Part shown: positions 27,246-36,468 of the stretch, piece after piece
How positions within the stretch are numbered: the first letter of the stretch is position 1
How the letters are laid out: every line of letters starts with the position of its first letter
Assembly: GCF_019793465.1 (NCBI RefSeq)
Contig: NZ_JAILYJ010000005.1
Coordinates: 124,001-188,000, forward strand
Length of the DNA stretch: 64,000 nucleotides
Source: Rhizobium croatiense
Lineage (GTDB): Bacteria > Pseudomonadota > Alphaproteobacteria > Rhizobiales > Rhizobiaceae
Direction: 5' to 3'
Program-made: the position numbers and the translations under genes
The notes under the pieces: generated by a model
Databases searched by the model: none
Told to the model about the DNA's origin: nothing
What the model saw: only the letters and a program-made list of their open reading frames with translations

Positions 27246-28280
27246 ATGACAGCAGATATTTCTCTCCGCCCGGCCGACCATCCGGCGGTCAAGTCAGGCA
27301 AGATCGGGGTCCTGCTGGTCAATCTCGGTACGCCTGACGGCACCGACTATACGTCGATGCGCCGCTATCTCAGGGAGTTCCTGACCGATCGCCGCGTCAT
27401 CGAATGGTCGCGCTGGAAGTGGTATCCGATCCTGTTCGGCATCGTGCTCAACAGGCGCCCGCAGAAGGTCGGCAAGGCCTACGAGCTGATCTGGAACAAG
27501 GAGAGGAACGAAAGTTTTCTCCGTACCTATACGCGCAATCAGTCGGCACTGATGGCCGGGCGGCTGAAGGATCTCGATAACGTCAAGGTCGACTGGGCGA
27601 TGCGCTACGGCACGCCGTCGATCGCCTCGCGCATCGACGCGCTGAAGCAGGAGGGCTGCGACCGTATCGTGCTCTTCCCGCTCTATCCGCAATATGCCGC
27701 TGCGACGACCGCCACCGTCAACGACAAGGCGTTCCAGAAACTGCTCACGATGCGCTGGCAGCCGGCGCTGCGTACCGTGCCCGATTATCACGACGACGAG
27801 ACCTATATCGAGGCGCTCGCCCAATCCGTCGAACGGCATCTTTCGACACTCGACTGGAAGCCGGAGATGCTGATCGCCTCCTTCCACGGCATTCCGATGT
27901 CCTATTTCAAGCAGGGTGATCCCTATTACTGTCAGTGCCAGAAGACCGGACGGCTGCTGCGCGAGCGCCTAGGCCTCACCCAGGAGAACTTCATGGTGAC
28001 CTTCCAGTCCCGCTTCGGGCCGGAGGAATGGCTGCAGCCCTATACCGACAAGACGGTGGAGAAACTCGCCCGCGACGGCGTCAAGCGCATCGCCGTCATC
28101 AATCCCGGCTTCGTTTCCGACTGTCTGGAAACGCTCGAAGAAATCGCCGAGCAGGCCGCCCATTCCTTCCACGAGAATGGCGGCGAGAAGTTCGCGCATA
28201 TTCCCTGCCTCAACGACAGTGAGGACGGCATGAAGGTGCTGGAAAAGGTCGTCCGCCGCGAATTGCAGGGCTGGGCCTGA
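27246..28280 (+). CDS. hemH: Ferrochelatase
   Basis: A 344-residue enzyme inserting ferrous iron into protoporphyrin IX, the last step of haem synthesis. Motifs: GVLLVNLGTPDGTDY near 19, FPLYPQYAAATTA near 143, ASFHGIPMSYFKQGDPYYCQC near 207 with the metal-binding histidine, FQSRFGPEEWLQPYT near 250, and NPGFVSDCLETLEEI near 283 with the conserved glutamate. The start at 27246 is chosen because the family begins shortly before KIGVLLVNLG; an in-frame reading from 27036 overlaps the nucleotidase gene. Confidence 0.95.
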   Translation: MTADISLRPADHPAVKSGKIGVLLVNLGTPDGTDYTSMRRYLREFLTDRRVIEWSRWKWYPILFGIVLNRRPQKVGKAYELIWNKERNESFLRTYTRNQSALMAGRLKDLDNVKVDWAMRYGTPSIASRIDALKQEGCDRIVLFPLYPQYAAATTATVNDKAFQKLLTMRWQPALRTVPDYHDDETYIEALAQSVERHLSTLDWKPEMLIASFHGIPMSYFKQGDPYYCQCQKTGRLLRERLGLTQENFMVTFQSRFGPEEWLQPYTDKTVEKLARDGVKRIAVINPGFVSDCLETLEEIAEQAAHSFHENGGEKFAHIPCLNDSEDGMKVLEKVVRRELQGWA

Positions 28281-28441
28281 GAAAAAAGGATAACCGGCGG
28301 CAGCCCACGGATCTGGCGAGAGGAAAGCTGCTTTTCACCTGAAGGTGGAAGTGTGGCATCCGTGTGGCATTTCTTCCTCGCAAAGAACATGCTAACCCCA
28401 CATCAGTGTGTGGGCGCATGCGCCAATGGGAGGGTTTTTTC

Positions 28442-29470
28442 ATGCTGTTGGGCGGTTTCGATATCGTCGTGATCGTGCTGGTCATCTTCGTCATCCTGGT
28501 CCTCTTCGCCGGGATCAAGACGGTGCCGCAGGGCTACCGCTATACGATCGAGCGCTTCGGCCGTTATACCCGCACGCTGGAGCCGGGCCTCAACCTCATC
28601 ACCCCCTTCATCGAGCGCGTCGGCGCCCGGTTGAATGTGATGGAGCAGGTGCTGAACGTGCCGACCCAGGAGGTGATCACCAAGGATAACGCCTCGGTTT
28701 CGGCCGATGCCGTCGCCTTTTATCAGGTGTTGAACGCCGCTCAGTCCGCCTACCAGGTTGCCAACCTGGAAAACGCCATCCTCAATCTCACCATGACCAA
28801 CATCCGCTCGGTCATGGGCTCGATGGATCTCGACGAACTGCTTTCCAACCGCGATGCGATCAACGACCGGCTGCTGCGCGTCGTCGACGAGGCCGTGCAG
28901 CCCTGGGGCATCAAGGTCACCCGCGTCGAAATCAAGGACATCCAGCCGCCGCGCGACCTCGTCGACGCCATGGCCCGCCAGATGAAGGCCGAGCGCGAGA
29001 AGCGCGCCCAGGTGCTGGAAGCCGAAGGCTCGCGCAACGCGCAGATCCTGAGAGCCGAGGGCGCCAAGCAATCCGCCATCCTGCAGGCCGAGGGCCAGCG
29101 CGAAGCCGCCTTCCGCAACGCCGAAGCCCGCGAGCGCCTGGCCGAGGCCGAAGCCAAGGCGACGCGGATGGTCTCCGAGGCGATTGCCGCCGGCGACGTT
29201 CAGGCGATCAACTATTTCGTCGCGCAGAAATACACCGAAGCACTCGCCTCGGTCGGTTCGGCGCCCAACTCCAAGATCGTGCTGATGCCGATGGAAGCCT
29301 CGTCTATCCTCAGCTCCCTCGGCGGCATCGGCGCCATTGCCCGCGAGGTTTTCGGCGACGCCGGCAATCCGCCGCCTCCGCCGCCGCGTCCGCGCCCCGC
29401 GCCGGTCCGCTCGACGCCGCCGATCAATCCGCCGACCCCCAACCCCTTCAACCCCGATTCGGAGCGCTGA
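28442..29470 (+). CDS. qmcA: SPFH/Band 7 membrane protein (QmcA / paraslipin)
   Basis: A 342-residue stomatin-type protein. One N-terminal membrane anchor ([18 protein letters not shown]) is followed by the Band 7 domain from [26 protein letters not shown] through [30 protein letters not shown] coiled-coil ([19 protein letters not shown]) and a Pro-rich tail end it. Such proteins form large membrane rings with FtsH-type quality-control roles. It lies three bases upstream of an NfeD gene, the usual partner. GGGAGG precedes the ATG at 28442. Confidence 0.92.
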   Translation: MLLGGFDIVVIVLVIFVILVLFAGIKTVPQGYRYTIERFGRYTRTLEPGLNLITPFIERVGARLNVMEQVLNVPTQEVITKDNASVSADAVAFYQVLNAAQSAYQVANLENAILNLTMTNIRSVMGSMDLDELLSNRDAINDRLLRVVDEAVQPWGIKVTRVEIKDIQPPRDLVDAMARQMKAEREKRAQVLEAEGSRNAQILRAEGAKQSAILQAEGQREAAFRNAEARERLAEAEAKATRMVSEAIAAGDVQAINYFVAQKYTEALASVGSAPNSKIVLMPMEASSILSSLGGIGAIAREVFGDAGNPPPPPPRPRPAPVRSTPPINPPTPNPFNPDSER

Positions 29471-29473
29471 GCC

Positions 29474-29929
29474 ATGCTGGCGAAGATCATCGCCGAACTC
29501 GGTCCGTGGAGCTGGTGGGTTGTTGGCCTGGTTCTGCTCGCTGCGGAAATGATCGTGCCCGGCTTTTTCCTGGTGTGGATCGGCCTCGCCGCCTTGATCG
29601 TCGGCGCACTGTCGCTGCTCTTCTGGGACAGCGCGTTCTGGGTCTGGGAGCTGCAGGCGATCCTTTTTGCTCTGCTCGCCGTTGCCACGACCTTTGCCGG
29701 CCGTCGGCTGATGCTGCGCAATGCCGCCACCGACGAGCCCTTCCTCAATCAGCGCGGCGCGAGCCTCGTTGGCCGTACCGCGACGCTGCACGAGCCGATC
29801 CATGAAGGCCGCGGCCGCATCCGTCTCGATGATACGCTGTGGCAGGTGATGGGGCCTGATCTGCCCGTAGGGACGCAGGTCAAGGTCGTGGCGAGCAACG
29901 GCCGCGACCTCACGGTCGAACCCATCTAA
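29474..29929 (+). CDS. NfeD-family (YbbK-type) membrane protein, partner of QmcA
   Basis: A 151-residue protein with an N-terminal block of two to three membrane helices (WSWWVVGLVLLAAEMIVPGFFLVWIGLAALIVGALSLLF and ELQAILFALLAVATTFAGRR) and a C-terminal OB-fold domain (ASLVGRTATLHEPIHEGRGRIRLDDTLWQVMGPDLPVGTQVKVVA). This is the short NfeD1b form, lacking the ClpP-type protease part. It is coupled to the stomatin gene immediately upstream and likely forms a complex with it. Confidence 0.9.
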   Translation: MLAKIIAELGPWSWWVVGLVLLAAEMIVPGFFLVWIGLAALIVGALSLLFWDSAFWVWELQAILFALLAVATTFAGRRLMLRNAATDEPFLNQRGASLVGRTATLHEPIHEGRGRIRLDDTLWQVMGPDLPVGTQVKVVASNGRDLTVEPI

Positions 29930-29943
29930 TCAAACAATGATGA

Positions 29944-30939
29944 TCAGGCGACGCCGATCCGCAGCAGGTCATGGAAATGCACCAGCCCGAGCGGTCGTCT
30001 ATCGTCGTCGACGACGATCAGCGCGCCGATGCTGTGCTGATTGAGCAGCGCGAGGGCAGCGGTCGCCAGAATCGTCGGCTTCACCGTCTTCGGCGTCTTC
30101 GTCATGATGTCGTCGACGGCAAGCTCGGCGAGATTGCGGGTCAGGTTGCGCGCCATATCGCCTTCGGTGACGATGCCGCAGAGCCGTCCCTCCTCGTCGA
30201 GCACGCCGACGCAGCCGAAATGCTTGCGCGACAGCACGGTGATCGCTTCCGGCATTGGCGTGCCCTTGGCAACGAGCGGCAACCGCTCGCCGGTATGCAT
30301 GATGTCGGCGACATGTGTCAGGCTGGCGCCGAGCTTGCCGCCGGGATGGAAGACGTGGAAATCCGTGGCGGTAAAGCCGCGCGCCTCCAGGAGCGCCACT
30401 GCTAAGGCATCGCCAAGCGCAAGCTGCATCAGCGTCGAGGTCGTCGGCGCCAGCCCATTGGGGCAGGCTTCCTGTTCGTTCGGCACCAGAAGCACGATAT
30501 CGGCAGCGGTCGCAAGCGAGGAGTGTTCGCCGCAGGTGAGCGCGATCAGCGGAATGGAAAAGCGCCGCGTGAAAGAAATAATGCTCTTGAGTTCGGCGCT
30601 CTCGCCACCTTTGGAAATCGCCAGCACGACGTCGTCGCGCGCGATCATGCCAAGATCGCCGTGATTGGCTTCGGCCGCATGTACGAAGAAGGCAGGCGTC
30701 CCGGTCGACGCAAAGGTCGCCGCCAGCTTGGCGCCGATATGGCCGCTCTTGCCGACGCCGGTGACGATCACCCGGCCGGAGATATCGCCAATGACCTCGA
30801 TCGCGCGGGTGAACGGGCCGGCCAATCCATTGTCCAAGGCCTGTTCGAGCGCTTCAAGACCGCGTTTTTCGATTTCAATCGTGCGTTTTGCTGATTCGAG
30901 CACGCCGTTTTCGACCAGTTTTATCGCTCTTCTGTTCAT
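29944..30939 (-). CDS. kdsD: D-arabinose 5-phosphate isomerase (KdsD/KpsF)
   Basis: A 331-residue isomerase interconverting ribulose 5-phosphate and arabinose 5-phosphate, first step towards Kdo of lipopolysaccharide. SIS domain ~40-175: VIVTGVGKSGHIGAKLAATFASTGTPAFFVH and ISKGGESAELKSII. Then HVFHPGGKLG and two CBS domains (~210-330: VADIMHTGERLPLV, ILDIMTKTPKT region DDIMTKTPKTVKPT). Complete and typical. It is divergent from the beta-barrel protein gene with a 125-base intergenic region. Confidence 0.93.
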   Translation of the reverse strand: MNRRAIKLVENGVLESAKRTIEIEKRGLEALEQALDNGLAGPFTRAIEVIGDISGRVIVTGVGKSGHIGAKLAATFASTGTPAFFVHAAEANHGDLGMIARDDVVLAISKGGESAELKSIISFTRRFSIPLIALTCGEHSSLATAADIVLLVPNEQEACPNGLAPTTSTLMQLALGDALAVALLEARGFTATDFHVFHPGGKLGASLTHVADIMHTGERLPLVAKGTPMPEAITVLSRKHFGCVGVLDEEGRLCGIVTEGDMARNLTRNLAELAVDDIMTKTPKTVKPTILATAALALLNQHSIGALIVVDDDRRPLGLVHFHDLLRIGVA

Positions 30940-31064
30940 GAACCTGCGTTAGACCTTTTCACTTTCCAAGTCCACCCCGGCCTCTTTCCGAATTGTGAAC
31001 GGCGCCCGCCGACGGCAACGAATGATTAACCACGAGGCTTTACCTTTGGGTAAGAACCGAAAGC

Positions 31065-32609
31065 ATGTCAGGCGCGAATTGCATGGGCCAGCCAGATCAG
31101 ACGAGCAGTGTGACGCCGCTCCGCGCCATGAGCCGTGCCGTCTCTTTTGCTGCATTCGGCAGTCTGCTGCTTAGCCAGGTAGCCTTTGCACAATCCGCCT
31201 CACAACAGCCGGCAAGCAGCCGCTCCGCGGCCTCTGAGGACAATCGCACCACCTACAGCGCCGCATCCGCCGCTGAGGAGAGCGACGACGGCGCCATTCC
31301 CGTGGCGAACGGCACGACCGCGAACGCGGATGGAGCCCAGCAAAGGCCCGCCATACCGGATGCGCAATCCGGCGACGAGATCACCGGCTCCATCCTCGAT
31401 GAGGACATCCGCCGGCTGAACACCCGCGAAGCGCCGGTCGACGAAACGCCGCGCCGCCGGGCTGCCGAAAGTGCGTCGACGGCGGAAACGCCGGGCATTC
31501 CGCTCGGCATCTTCGTGCTCCGCCCAAGCGTCACCCAGAGCATCAACACCGAGACCACCAAGGACGGCAACACCAGGCAGCGGCGCGCCTTCCTCGAAAC
31601 CGATGCGACCGCGACGCTGACCTCCGACTGGGGCCGCCACCAGCTGAGCGTCACCTCGGAAGGCGCCTGGCAGAGGAATATCAGCGGCGAAGGCGAGGAG
31701 CAGCCTTCCTTCAAGATCAACGGTGATCTCAGGCTGGATCTTCCCCGGGACACGGTCGCGCACCTCACCGCCGGGTATAATTTCTACCGCGAAGATACGG
31801 ACGATCCCGACGCGATCGCCAATGCAACGCAGCAATCCGATGTGCAGGAGTTTTCGGCCGGGGCCTCCGTCCAACGCGATTTCGGCATCCTGCGCGGCAC
31901 GACGGCGCTGGCGCTCACCCGCTCGATCTATTCCGACGCCACTCTGGCCAGCGGCGCGACCGTCGCGCTCAGCGACCGCAATCAGACGACCGGCACGTTG
32001 CGCGGCCGCGTCGGCTACGAGCTGTCGCCCGCACTCATCCCATTCATCGAGGCGACGATCGACCGGACGCTTTATGACGAGACGCGCGATTCCGCCGGCT
32101 ACGAGCGTTCGGGCCATAGCTACGGCGCCAAAGCCGGCGTCGAGGTCGATCTCGGCGAAAAGCTGAAGGGCGAGGTCGGCGTCGGTTACGAGAGGGCGGA
32201 TTTCGAAGATAGCAGGCTCGCGTCGATCGACACGGCCACGCTCGATGCGAGCCTGCTCTGGTCGCCGATCCGCGGTACCGACGTCAATCTCGACCTGCAG
32301 ACGAGCATCCAGCCGACGACCACGGCTGGCGAGAGCGGTTACGTCTCGCACGCACTGACGACGACGGTCACGCATCAGCTGCGCGACAATCTGGTCGGCA
32401 CGATGATCGGCGGCGTGGTTTGGCGCGATTATCCCACCGACAGCACCATCAACGACGAGCTCGTCTATACCGCGGCGACCGGCCTCACCTGGAACATCAA
32501 CCGCTATCTCGATCTGACCAGCACGCTCGGCTACGAACTGACGACGCGCAAGGAGGGCGACGACTCCCAGCAATGGCGAGCCGGCGTCGGGCTCAAGCTG
32601 AAACGCTAG
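31065..32609 (+). CDS. Outer-membrane beta-barrel protein (putative porin, BBP2-type)
   Basis: A 514-residue protein. A hydrophobic export signal lies about residues 22-42 (MSRAVSFAAFGSLLLSQVAFAQS), preceded by a 21-residue extension, then a ~110-residue low-complexity acidic part, then about sixteen amphipathic strands separated by short turns (for example ATLTSDWGRHQLSVTSEGAWQR, DLRLDLPRDTVAHLTAGYNFYR, LTSTLGYELTTRKEGDD) ending WRAGVGLKLKR. This matches outer-membrane beta-barrel proteins of the putative beta-barrel porin 2 type. No known substrate. An ATG at 31128 (MSRAVS) is an alternative start with a normal-length signal. Confidence 0.75.
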   Translation: MSGANCMGQPDQTSSVTPLRAMSRAVSFAAFGSLLLSQVAFAQSASQQPASSRSAASEDNRTTYSAASAAEESDDGAIPVANGTTANADGAQQRPAIPDAQSGDEITGSILDEDIRRLNTREAPVDETPRRRAAESASTAETPGIPLGIFVLRPSVTQSINTETTKDGNTRQRRAFLETDATATLTSDWGRHQLSVTSEGAWQRNISGEGEEQPSFKINGDLRLDLPRDTVAHLTAGYNFYREDTDDPDAIANATQQSDVQEFSAGASVQRDFGILRGTTALALTRSIYSDATLASGATVALSDRNQTTGTLRGRVGYELSPALIPFIEATIDRTLYDETRDSAGYERSGHSYGAKAGVEVDLGEKLKGEVGVGYERADFEDSRLASIDTATLDASLLWSPIRGTDVNLDLQTSIQPTTTAGESGYVSHALTTTVTHQLRDNLVGTMIGGVVWRDYPTDSTINDELVYTAATGLTWNINRYLDLTSTLGYELTTRKEGDDSQQWRAGVGLKLKR

Positions 32610-32610
32610 G

Positions 32611-32641
32611 CGCCGCACATCCGGTCCGGATGCGCGGCGCT
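32611..32641. terminator. Hairpin between convergent beta-barrel and galU genes
   Basis: GCGCCGC (32611-32617) and ATCCGG pair with CCGGAT and GCGGCGC (32635-32641). It sits between the two stop codons and would serve both strands, though no T tract follows on either side. Confidence 0.5.
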
Positions 32642-32668
32642 CTGTCACTGAATGATCTCGGCGGAACC

Positions 32669-33556
32669 TTACCTCAGGCCGGCCAGCAATTCCTTGAAGC
32701 CGCCTTCGACGGTCGGGCGGATATCGGCGCGTTCGAGGGCGTAGGCGACATTTGCCAGGATGAAGCCATCCTTGGCGCCGCAGTCGTAGGTCGTGCCGCG
32801 GAAGTGGTACCCGGCGAAATCCTGTTCCTTCAGCAGCTTCAGCATGCCGTCGGTCAGCTGGATCTCGTTGCCGGCGCCACGCTCCTGGGTTTCGAGTATC
32901 CGGAAAATCTCCGGCTGCAGGATGTAGCGGCCGTTGATGAAGAAGTTGGAAGGCGCCGTTCCCTTGGCGGGCTTTTCCACCATGCCGGTGATTCGGAAGC
33001 CCTCGCCGATCGCTTCGCCGACGCCGACGATGCCGTATTTATGTGCCTGGTCGGGTGCGCATTCCTCGACGGCGATGATATTGCCGCCGCTCTGGCCGTA
33101 AAGGTCGATCATCCCCTTCATGCAGCCCTTGTCGCCCTTCATGATCATGTCGGGAAGCAGCAGTGCGAAAGGTTCGTCGCCGACGATTTCGCGGGCGCAC
33201 CAGACCGCATGACCGAGGCCGAGCGGCTCCTGTTGGCGGGTGAAGCTCACCGTGCCGGCCTTCGGCAATTGCTGCTGCAGGAGAGTAATTTCCGCCTTCT
33301 TGGCGCGCTCCTTGAGCGTCTGCTCAAGCTCGAAATGGATGTCGAAATAATCTTCGATAACGTGCTTGTTACGCCCGGTGACGAAAACCAGATGTTCGAT
33401 CCCGGCTTCGATCGCCTCATCGACGACATATTGAATGATTGGCTTGTCGACGACGGTCAACATTTCCTTCGGGACAGCCTTTGTCGCCGGCAGGAATCGC
33501 GTCCCCAACCCGGCAACCGGAAATACTGCTTTACGAACTTTGTTATGCTGAGCCAC
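32669..33556 (-). CDS. galU: UTP-glucose-1-phosphate uridylyltransferase
   Basis: A 295-residue nucleotidyltransferase making UDP-glucose for exopolysaccharide, cyclic glucan and lipopolysaccharide. It has the signature [40 protein letters not shown], then [22 protein letters not shown] and [12 protein letters not shown], with the conserved lysine of VEKP. In Sinorhizobium the orthologue is exoN. It is a complete gene in the middle of an envelope cluster. Confidence 0.95.
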   Translation of the reverse strand: MAQHNKVRKAVFPVAGLGTRFLPATKAVPKEMLTVVDKPIIQYVVDEAIEAGIEHLVFVTGRNKHVIEDYFDIHFELEQTLKERAKKAEITLLQQQLPKAGTVSFTRQQEPLGLGHAVWCAREIVGDEPFALLLPDMIMKGDKGCMKGMIDLYGQSGGNIIAVEECAPDQAHKYGIVGVGEAIGEGFRITGMVEKPAKGTAPSNFFINGRYILQPEIFRILETQERGAGNEIQLTDGMLKLLKEQDFAGYHFRGTTYDCGAKDGFILANVAYALERADIRPTVEGGFKELLAGLR

Positions 33557-33759
33557 ACCCGGCCTCCTGCTTCGCCATATCGCTTTGGAAAAAGAGCCTT
33601 TTGGCTCTACCTAGTATAGAATTGCTACTGTTTTGCAATGGTGACCGCAGCGCACCGCCATGGTAAAGAATTTGTTGACTCCGTTCCTGTAGTCTCGGGT
33701 CTGGGCGGACATGACGCCTCTGCTGCACCGAAAACTGAAGATGACGGATACGACTGTCG

Positions 33760-34983
33760 ATGATCCAGAATCACAAAAACTCCCTTCGTGGTCTTGCTCT
33801 CGCCCTCGTTGTCGCCGCCCAGGTAGGCCTGGTCCCCGACAGCGCGAAAGCCGATTCCCGGTTCCAGAAATGGATCGCGGATTTTTACCAAACAGCCGCA
33901 CAGAGTGGCATCAGTAAGGCAACCTACCAAAAGGCCTTTTCAGGGGTGAGCGAGCCCGACCCGACGGTGCTCGAAAAAGCCGCCTATCAGCCGGAATTCA
34001 CCTCGAAGATCTGGGATTACATCGATTCGCGCGTCAATCCCTACACGGTCAAGATTGGCCGCGAGATGGCCGCCAAGCATGCCCGCACGCTCAACGCGAT
34101 CGAGCAGCGCTTCGGCGTCGACAAGGCCATTCTGCTCGCCATATGGTCGATGGAATCCAATTACGGAGCGATCCTCGACAAGGACGACCGGCTGCACTAC
34201 GTGCCGCGCGCGCTGGCGACGCTTGCCTATGCCGATCCGAGTCGCGCCAAATTCGCCAAGAAGCAGCTGGTTGCCGCGCTGAAGATCTTGCAGAACGGCG
34301 ACGTGCCGGCACGCGAGATGACCGGTTCCTGGGCGGGCGCCATGGGCCACACGCAGTTCATCCCGACAAGCTACCTGCTTTACGCCGTCGACGCCGACGG
34401 CAACGGCCATCGCGACATCTGGAATTCGGTGCCGGATGCGCTGGCGACCTCGGCCAATCTCCTGATGAAGAACGGCTGGGATACCGGCAAGACCTGGGGC
34501 TACGAGGTCGTCGTTCCCGCGGCCGCCGCCAAGCAGGCCGGCAAGACCCATACGATCGCCCAATGGGCGGAACTCGGCCTGAAACGCCCGAGCGGCAAGG
34601 CCTTCCGCGAGGGCGGCACCAAGGCCGTGCTGAAGATGCCGGCCGGACCGAACGGCCCGGGCTTCCTGATGACCGCCAACTTTTTCACCATCAAGAACTA
34701 CAACGCCTCGGACAGCTACGCGCTTGCCGTCGGCCTGCTGGCCGATCAGATTGCCGGATACGGCGGCATGCAGCAGCGCTGGCCGCGCCCGGACGGCGCC
34801 CTTGATATCACCGAGAAATTCGAGCTGCAGACCCGCCTCAAGACCCTCGGCTATTACAATGGCGAGGTCGATGGCAACTTCGGCTCCGGTTCGAAAGCGG
34901 CGATATCGGCGGTGCAGGAGCGCATCGGCATGCAGCCGGACGGCGAGCCCTCGCTGCCGCTTCTGAACGCACTTCGCCGCTAG
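33760..34983 (+). CDS. Lytic murein transglycosylase, MltB family
   Basis: A 407-residue periplasmic enzyme cleaving peptidoglycan glycan strands to 1,6-anhydro-muropeptides. Signal peptide ALALVVAAQVGLVPDSAKAD. SLT_2 domain ~30-325: catalytic glutamate in AIWSMESNYGAIL, then SWAGAMGHTQFIPTSYLLYAVDADGNGHRDIWNS and FLMTANFFTIKNYNASDSYALAV. A C-terminal peptidoglycan-binding domain follows (EKFELQTRLKTLGYYNGEVDGNFGSGSKAAISAVQERIGMQPDG). The ATG at 33760 is the best fit. Confidence 0.93.
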   Translation: MIQNHKNSLRGLALALVVAAQVGLVPDSAKADSRFQKWIADFYQTAAQSGISKATYQKAFSGVSEPDPTVLEKAAYQPEFTSKIWDYIDSRVNPYTVKIGREMAAKHARTLNAIEQRFGVDKAILLAIWSMESNYGAILDKDDRLHYVPRALATLAYADPSRAKFAKKQLVAALKILQNGDVPAREMTGSWAGAMGHTQFIPTSYLLYAVDADGNGHRDIWNSVPDALATSANLLMKNGWDTGKTWGYEVVVPAAAAKQAGKTHTIAQWAELGLKRPSGKAFREGGTKAVLKMPAGPNGPGFLMTANFFTIKNYNASDSYALAVGLLADQIAGYGGMQQRWPRPDGALDITEKFELQTRLKTLGYYNGEVDGNFGSGSKAAISAVQERIGMQPDGEPSLPLLNALRR

Positions 34984-35099
34984 CACCATGCCGAAACGTA
35001 AGCCCTGATTGGAAGCGGCAGAACCGTGACCTACATGAATGGCGGGAGTGGACGCTGACCTTTCCTGCGTGCAAGATGCCGGCAGATGCGGAACTGCCC

Positions 35100-36311
35100 A
35101 TGATGAAGAAATTTGATCGACCCCGAATCCGTTGGCTGGTGCTCGCCTTGACAGCGGCTTCGCTATGCGTCGGCGCGCTTGCACCAGTGCATGTCGCCGA
35201 GGCGCAGGAGCAGCGCTACGAGCGCCGGTCGATCCTCGATTTCTTCCTTGGCCGGCGCTATCTCGATGACGGTCCGCAGGCCCCTGATGCCCAGCAGCCG
35301 CGACGCCAGCAGCGCAAGCGCCCACCGGCGCAGAAGGCGGTGATAAATACCCGCACCGCGCCGCCGGTGCGGCCGCCGGTGCCGGAAGAGCCGGTCGTGC
35401 AGAAGCTTGGCGACGCCAAGAAGGTCCTGATCGTCGGCGATTTCCTCGCCAGCGGCCTCGGCGACGGCCTCACCGCCGCCTTCGAGACTTCGCCCGGCGT
35501 CGTCGTCGAAGCCCGCGGCAACGTCTCCTCAGGCCTTGTCCGCGACGATTATTATGACTGGCCGGAACAGCTGCCGAAGATGATCGACGAGTTGAAGCCG
35601 GCCATGGTCGTCGTCATGATCGGCGCCAACGACCGCCAGCAGATGGTGACCGACACCGCCAAGGAAAAATTCCGCACCGACGGCTGGTTTGCCGAATACC
35701 GTCGCCGCGTTCTTTCCTTCGGTAAAGAAGTCACCGACCGCAAGATCCCGCTGCTTTGGGTCGGACTTCCCGCCTTCGAATCCGATCAGATGACGGCTGA
35801 CGCCGTCCAGATGAACCAGCTCTATCGCAACCAGGTGGAAAGCATCGGCGGCGAATTCGTCGATATCTGGGATGGCTTCGTCGACGAGAACAGCAACTTC
35901 ATCGTCACCGGTTCGGATGTGAACGGCCAGCAGGTGCGCCTGCGCACCTCCGACGGCATCAATCTCACGCAGGCCGGCCGCCGCAAACTTGCCTTCTATG
36001 TGGAAAAACCGGCCCGCCGCATTCTCGGCACCCAGGCAAGCCCGGATCTGGTGCGGCTGGACGAAAGTGCCCTGCCCGGCCTCGGCCTTCCCACCAATCC
36101 GGTTGAACACACCGTGCCGATCAGTCTCTCCGATCCCAATCTCGACGGCGGCACCGAGCTTCTCGGCGCAAGGCCGCCGCCTGTGACGCTGACGAAATCG
36201 CCGCGCGATCTGCTTGTCGAGCAGGGCGAGATGACGCCGGCCCCAATCGGACGCGTCGACGATTATCGCATGCCGGCGGCCAAGACGCCGGCCGAAGTCT
36301 CGGTGAAATGA
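35100..36311 (+). CDS. DUF459 SGNH-hydrolase-like exported protein
   Basis: About 403 residues. Signal peptide WLVLALTAASLCVGALAPVHVAEAQ, then a basic/proline-rich stretch, then an SGNH fold ~105-310: VLIVGDFLASGLGDGLTAAF (block I), RDDYYDW, VVVMIGANDRQQM (block III, GxND present) and SDGINLTQAGRRKLAFY (block V). The usual catalytic serine of GDSL is Phe here (GDFL) and the usual His of DxxH reads Asn. DUF459 proteins are linked to cell-surface polysaccharide acylation or deacylation. Start may also be 35076. Neighbours MltB, GalU and KdsD suggest an envelope role. Confidence 0.85.
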   Translation: MMKKFDRPRIRWLVLALTAASLCVGALAPVHVAEAQEQRYERRSILDFFLGRRYLDDGPQAPDAQQPRRQQRKRPPAQKAVINTRTAPPVRPPVPEEPVVQKLGDAKKVLIVGDFLASGLGDGLTAAFETSPGVVVEARGNVSSGLVRDDYYDWPEQLPKMIDELKPAMVVVMIGANDRQQMVTDTAKEKFRTDGWFAEYRRRVLSFGKEVTDRKIPLLWVGLPAFESDQMTADAVQMNQLYRNQVESIGGEFVDIWDGFVDENSNFIVTGSDVNGQQVRLRTSDGINLTQAGRRKLAFYVEKPARRILGTQASPDLVRLDESALPGLGLPTNPVEHTVPISLSDPNLDGGTELLGARPPPVTLTKSPRDLLVEQGEMTPAPIGRVDDYRMPAAKTPAEVSVK

Positions 36312-36326
36312 GAAAGGCCGCGCGAG

Positions 36327-36364
36327 CATGATGCCGAAACGTGTCGGCGGTTTCGGACCACATC
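36327..36364. repeat. Rhizobial GCATGATGCCGAAA palindrome, right arm degraded
   Basis: The sequence begins GCATGATGCCGAAACGTGT and continues into TTTCGGACCACATCA. It is the same unit as the complete palindrome at 53267-53318, inverted, but its right arm stops at CACATCA next to a run of A. Confidence 0.6.
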
Positions 36365-36375
36365 AAAAAAATCCA

Positions 36376-36430
36376 CCTGTAAACTGCCCCCCGAAAGTTG
36401 GACAACAACCTTCGGGGGTCAGTTCACAGG
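36376..36430. repeat. 55-bp near-perfect palindrome resembling joined IS3-type ends
   Basis: Left arm 36376-36400 and right arm 36406-36430 match at 22 of 25 positions, with 5 bases (GACAA) between. Each arm contains CTGCCCCCCGAAAGTTG or CTGACCCCCGAAGGTTG, which looks like the terminal inverted repeat of IS3-family elements (TG...CCCCCxAAAGTTGGACA). No transposase sequence remains. It lies between the convergent DUF459 and gltD genes and would form a strong hairpin in either transcript. Confidence 0.5.
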
Positions 36431-36468
36431 CGGAGTTCGTCTCGTCCTGAGCCCGCGTGAGCCGACAG

